NCBI GenBank assembly: GCA_015501055.1
Contig: JADNYV010000644.1
Coordinates: 1 to 18,887 of the forward strand
Direction: 5' to 3'
From: Mucidula mucida
Lineage: Eukaryota; Basidiomycota; Agaricomycetes; Agaricales; Physalacriaceae
DNA length: 18,887 nucleotides
Shown piece by piece: positions 17,786 through 18,887 of this stretch (positions are counted from its first letter, which is position 1; each line of letters opens with the position of its first letter). The notes beneath the pieces were generated by a model. It searched no databases and had not been told where the DNA came from. It saw only the letters and a list, made by a program, of their open reading frames with translations. A program made the position numbers and the translations under genes.

Positions 17786-18035
17786 GTCTCGAGGGTGTCT
17801 ACACCAGACGAAAACAGGGCAGAGCCCGCGGTCATGGTGGCAAGCTGCGCTTTCAAGTCCTTGATTGTTTCGTTAAAAGACGCGAGATGCGCGCGATGCT
17901 TTTTGAGCGCGGTGGCGAGAATGGTGCGATTATGACTGCTGGCGGACTGTTGGTGTGTAGGATTTCTTCAACGAGTGCCGAATCCATTAAAGCGCGAAGC
18001 TCAGCATAATCATTAGCAGTTAGCAAATTCGACAT
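17786..18035 (-). pseudogene. 5' part of an unrecognised gene truncated by the LTR
   Basis: From ATG 18035 on the minus strand the frame reads MSNLLTANDYAELRALMDSA. Near 17950-17965 a one-base break moves the plausible coding frame to one holding RTILATALKKHRAHLASFNE and DLKAQLATMTAGSALFSS, which runs into the LTR at 17785. About 83 codons remain. The sequence looks helical and possibly coiled-coil. I do not recognise a domain. An upstream TATA box and a 5'-UTR intron mark it as a genuine host-type gene, or the Gag of another element. The remainder is not in the window, because the other side of the retrotransposon is LINE sequence. Confidence 0.5.
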
Positions 18036-18056
18036 GACAAGTGATTATTTCGAGAA

Positions 18057-18109
18057 CTGACAGTTAGGTTACATGAGTTTCATTGCGAGAAGAAGAATGG
18101 GGCACTCAC
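18057..18109 (-). other. 5'-UTR intron of the truncated gene
   Basis: A 53-nt intron with consensus GTGAGT donor (18109), CCTAAC branch site and CAG acceptor (18057), located 21 nt before the ATG. It lies in the leader because a TAA precedes the ATG in the same exon and frame. Confidence 0.5.
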
Positions 18110-18399
18110 GATAGAATGACTGAAAGAGATAGATGTGTCAGAGGATGTCGTGCCGCAACTTCAGTACACCACAGGCACGAGGCACTAAGCCACTCTTCGT
18201 CTTTGTACACGAGCCAAGGCCGAGCTCTACCGGCAGCGCTAACAAAGGCTGAGAAGTATACCAAATATTCCACGAGGGGCGGCGATCATTCTCGCCATGA
18301 TGGTGGTTGAAAGGGAAAAGACAGTGATCCGTCTGCGCGCGATCGGCGTCAGATCAGATTATTCAGAAGACTTGGTTTGCGCAGAACGGATTCTCTGAG

Positions 18400-18407
18400 T
18401 TTTTATA
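18400..18407 (-). promoter_or_regulatory. TATA box for the truncated minus-strand gene
   Basis: TATAAAAA on the minus strand about 365 bp before the ATG at 18035. The stretch 18110-18399 between them contains no convincing coding frame and is read as leader. A short ATG frame near 18299 could be an upstream ORF. Confidence 0.4.
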
Positions 18408-18501
18408 CGTCTTAAATCAAAGAATCTGCTCCGATTTCTTTCTCTTCTAAGGATCCAGGCGCGTAGTTGACGCGTGGGTCAATGTGTCTATCATGCCGCC
18501 A

Positions 18502-18887
18502 CTACAGCTTGAAGCATCGCGCAGTCCCATCGAGACGATGGTCTACCTGCCATATCTCCAGCAGCGGAATAGCATGATCGACGTCTTCCTCGCTCATGCT
18601 CCCAGTTTCATCGTCTAAAATGACTGACTCTCCGTTTGTCAGAATCACATAGCGTAGATTTTCCCAAACTCCCCGCCCTAACCCATCTCCATCTCATCAA
18701 TCCAGAACCTTCCGTTCAAGTTCCATATCATCTGTGACCTCCCTCCTGCCCTCCCTAGCCTCACATCTATCCAGCATGTCCCATGCGATCCGATTATTCC
18801 TTCACGCGTGGAGCCAGGTTACATCGCTCAGATGCGCGAGTCCTGGATAGGTACCATTGCTGACCCTCCGCCGTGCTCCCGCAAAAC
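18502..18887 (-). CDS. 3' end of an unrecognised minus-strand gene, partial
   Basis: The minus strand has an open segment ending in TAG at 18502-18504 with a strongly protein-like sequence: VWENLRYVILTNGESVILDD, then an acidic stretch and LLEIWQVDHRLDGTARCFKL. Upstream, the frame holding SQMIWNLNGRFWIDEMEMG (about 18745-18690) reads as its likely continuation after a one-base break near 18675-18690. The original frame upstream instead contains two TGA codons at 18694-18699 and another at 18802-18804. The gene enters from beyond the window. It lies in tandem with the truncated gene, its stop being about 95 bp before the next TATA box. No family was recognised. Confidence 0.38.

Noticed and set aside
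1..18887. CRISPR arrays, rRNA, tRNA genes or bacterial operons
   Set aside because: No regularly spaced repeats and no tRNA or rRNA signatures seen by eye. The window is clearly eukaryotic.

Overview
This window looks like fungal nuclear DNA, most likely from a mushroom-forming basidiomycete (Agaricomycete). The grounds are short 46-63 nt introns with GT...AG borders and CTAAC-like branch sites, TATA boxes tens to a few hundred bases upstream of starts, and retroelement families (chromodomain Ty3/gypsy, APE-RT-RNase H LINE) with the Cys-rich inserts typical of that group. Nothing bacterial (operons, Shine-Dalgarno sites, CRISPR) is visible. The species cannot be named from sequence alone.

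Layout. (1) 2-735: the broken 3' end of a plus-strand Ty3/gypsy integrase, cut by the window edge. (2) 736-2400: a retroelement tail with a short degenerate repeat, then two unrecognised candidate minus-strand spliced genes. (3) 2417-6077: a plus-strand CCHC zinc-knuckle/RGG gene, two paralogous tiny Cys/His-rich genes (one with an intron, one without), one candidate minus-strand gene, and a decayed second copy of the 3' end of the CCHC gene. (4) 6078-11290: a non-LTR retrotransposon with APE endonuclease, reverse transcriptase, Cys-rich segment and RNase H, broken by frameshifts and in-frame TGA codons and cut off at its C-terminal Cys motif. (5) 11291-17785: an LTR retrotransposon on the minus strand, with two LTRs, gag with CCHC knuckle, protease, RT, RNase H, DD35E integrase and chromodomain, so a chromovirus of Ty3/gypsy. 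(6) 17786-18887: the 5' part of a minus-strand host gene cut off by the LTR, its promoter and 5'-UTR intron, and the 3' end of another minus-strand gene.

Most notable: the chromovirus carries what looks like a Tf1/sushi-type self-priming system. The 12 nt beginning 2 nt inside the 5' LTR (AGATCGGAACTA) are perfectly complementary to a stretch within the LTR that lies about 33 nt downstream of its TATA box, exactly where the transcript should start. Its gag/pol junction also has a GGGTTTT heptamer, 5-nt spacer and stem-loop, consistent with -1 frameshifting, although a one-base deletion explains the frame change equally well. The two flanks of this element come from different sequences (LINE versus host gene) with no target-site duplication, so the locus is a recombination product, carries a large deletion, or is an assembly join.

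One caution applies throughout: coding stretches across the window are broken by one-base indels, often in homopolymer runs. Some breaks may therefore be sequencing errors rather than true decay.
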